The position numbers were made by a program, and so were the translations under genes. A stretch of DNA of 64,000 bases from Mucor racemosus (lineage: Eukaryota > Mucoromycota > Mucoromycetes > Mucorales > Mucoraceae): NCBI GenBank assembly GCA_027405735.1, contig JAPEHQ010000003.1, forward strand, positions 806,001 through 870,000, written 5' to 3'. Shown here piece by piece: positions 62,341-64,000 of the stretch (the first letter of the stretch is position 1; the number at the start of each line of letters is the position of its first letter). The notes beneath the pieces are model-generated. The model made no database searches. It had not been told where the DNA came from and was given only the letters and a program-made list of their open reading frames with translations.

Positions 62341-62660
62341 TTTTTTTTTTTTTTTTTTTTTTTTTGCATTAGAGTGTATCTTTATTAGCTTCTAAAAGAG
62401 GATTAATTATATGTTTCAAACAGGGCCAAGTTGCTAGCAACTTGAGCACCTGCCGAAGGAAAAAGAGAGAAAAAAAGTAAACCATGATCCTGACGGACCA
62501 TGTTGAAAACAAAGGATGATATTCAAGGTTCCATGTCTATGACACATCGTCAGTGATATTTCCAAAGCGTTGTGAACGCAGCACCAAGGACCACTAAAAC
62601 GTCTTCTTCTAATTCAACCATTTCAAAGGAGCAAAAACTTGTGAGAGTGCTACCCTGTTA
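62341..62660 (-). mobile_element. LINE 3' fragment with long A-tail
   Basis: On the minus strand it ends in about 24 A (62341-62364), preceded by a 3' UTR (tctaatgcaaa side) and a coding end homologous to 62760-62900. Truncated at its 5' side, as LINE insertions usually are. Confidence 0.7.
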
Positions 62661-62683
62661 ATGTCAAAATCGTCCAATATATT

Positions 62684-63298
62684 TTTTTTTTATTTTTTTT
62701 TTTGTGTTAAAGTGTATCTTTTATTAACTGTTAAGGGGGGATTATGTATTAACTATATGCAGGGTCAAGGTGTCAACTTGAGCACCTGCAGAAGAAAAAA
62801 GAGATGAGAAAAGTAACCCATGGGCTTGTTTGACCATGTTGAGAATTACAGAAGCAATCCAAGGCTCAGTGTCAATGACACATCGCCAATGATATTTCCA
62901 CAGTGTAGAGTACGCAGCTTCAAGTGCAACCAAAGCATCGTCATCTAGATCAAGCATGTCTAACGAACAGAAACTAGTTAGCGCTGTCCAAATACACAGA
63001 TTAGAAGGGAGGAGATCCTACAAAGACAGAAAGGACACTACATCTCTCCAATAATCTGCTTTATAGGAGCAACCAACAAGAAAATGGTACAGATCCTCCG
63101 TAGCTATACCACAAAGGGCACAGAACTTTATCAGGCACTATACGATGACGCCAAGAACGATGACTAACACGGTCATGCAATAAACGCCACCATGGTGTAA
63201 AAGCCTTTGCAGGCAAAGGAAGAGACCAGAAAAGACGCCATGAGGAAGGAGGTAGAAGCAGATGAGGACACAGTTTCAATGGAGGGCCTAAGCGCGAA
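62684..63298 (-). mobile_element. LINE 3' fragment, best-preserved reverse-transcriptase tail
   Basis: A-rich tail at 62684-62703. The minus strand codes the C-terminus of a LINE ORF2: TPWWRLLHDRVSHRSWRHRI, then LCPL and, after a small frameshift, CGIATEDLYHFLVGCSYK. A stop (SFLSL-stop) and about 100 residues follow, up to the natural end HIVNT. The Cys and His spacing fits the reverse-transcriptase zinc-binding domain. Confidence 0.8.
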
Positions 63299-63400
63299 TT
63301 TTTATTTTATTTTGCATTACAGTGCATCTTCAGCTGCCAAAAGTCGACTTTAAGAAACCTATACGAAGGCAAACCTATGCGAAAAATATGCGTCAAACCT
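63299..63400 (-). mobile_element. Start of a further LINE 3' end
   Basis: The A-tail-like aatttttattttattttg followed by cattacagtgcatctt parallels the 3' UTR of the other copies (cattagagtgtatctt), indicating another minus-strand insertion. Homology fades after about 100 bp. Confidence 0.5.
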
Positions 63401-64000
63401 TAACCAAATTAATTATGCGTTACAAACTAACATTAGCCAAAAGTTCATATTTACTGTAATACTTGTAAAAAAATATAAAAAATGCCTGTTCTACCAAAAT
63501 TATTATGTATTTTTATTGTGACAGAAAAATTATATTTTTAATTGCAGTAAAATAATATTAAAATTTTATAATAATATAATTTTTTTTATACAAAATTAAA
63601 ATTATATATTAAGCATAAATTAGTTTAAATTTACACAAATTAAAAAACAAATTGTAATTAAAATAATTAAAGTAAGTAAAATTTTAACAAAAATTATAAC
63701 AATTAAAATTTTTAATAATATTGAAAAGAATCAAATATAATAATTTTATAAAATTTAAAATAATTTTTTGTGTTTATTATAATATTAAAACTAATTTAAT
63801 TTATAATAAATACATGCCAAAAACAAAAAATTTATAAAGCATACACAATAAAAAATTTGTAATTAATTAATAATAATTTGTTTTACAAATAAACAATAAC
63901 AATTAAATATAATAATAACAGAAATACAATAAAAATAATGTTTTATTTAATTTTTATTCATTATATTTAATTATTATTACATTAAACAATAAATGTGATT
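63400..64000. other. Extremely AT-rich, ORF-free DNA at the window edge
   Basis: Roughly nine of ten bases are A or T from about 63460 on, clearly more than elsewhere in the window. It is made of irregular A and T runs without tandem periodicity and continues beyond the window. No genes. Candidates: centromere core, mitochondrial-derived DNA or scaffold-end AT isochore. Confidence 0.6.

Overview
The window looks like nuclear DNA of an early-diverging filamentous fungus, most likely Mucoromycota (Mucorales-like). The evidence is strong AT bias, many short introns (about 45-115 bp) with GTAAGT-type donors, a fungal gene set (Spt8, PalA/Rim20, class V myosin, BUD13, Sas10/Utp3), LINE fragments with zinc-binding reverse-transcriptase tails, and long polyglutamine regulators. 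The genus is inference.

The first 36 kb are gene-rich. In order: importin alpha (+, 5' partial); a decayed transposon block (3.6-6.9 kb); a WW-domain protein (+); an unrecognised nuclear-looking protein (-); Spt8 (+); TFIIE alpha (+), convergent with PalA/Rim20 (-) with only 14 bp between stop codons; an acidic protein with a weakly Caprin-like N-terminus (-); a three-repeat Myb plus polyQ plus Sfp1-type zinc-finger regulator (+); an intracellular type-B carboxylesterase (-); a Sec7/PH protein lacking the catalytic glutamate (-); and a class V myosin (-). I rebuilt exons by hand for all of these, and reading frames close for every multi-exon gene.

From 36 to 64 kb the DNA is mostly repeat-derived. 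It holds a hAT-like MITE with 8-bp target duplication, two Tc1-type transposons, a Ty3/gypsy-like gag pseudogene split by three insertions, six copies of one solo-LTR family (five with perfect 5-bp duplications), three further solo LTRs, and a head-to-tail series of 3' LINE fragments, all on the minus strand. These run into about 0.6 kb of extremely AT-rich, ORF-free DNA at the window end. A gene island at 50.7-55.3 kb holds a homeodomain protein (-), BUD13 (-) and Sas10/Utp3 (+); the last two share a 177-bp divergent promoter.

By role, the genes cover nuclear import, transcription (Spt8, TFIIE, Myb, homeobox), RNA and ribosome maturation (BUD13, Sas10), pH signalling and endosomal sorting (PalA), and vesicle traffic (Sec7, myosin V). 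They do not form one pathway. The repeat half shows insertions inside insertions up to three or four levels deep. The most speculative but most interesting idea is that the LINE cluster next to the AT-rich tail is a pericentromeric border of the mosaic type described in Mucor.
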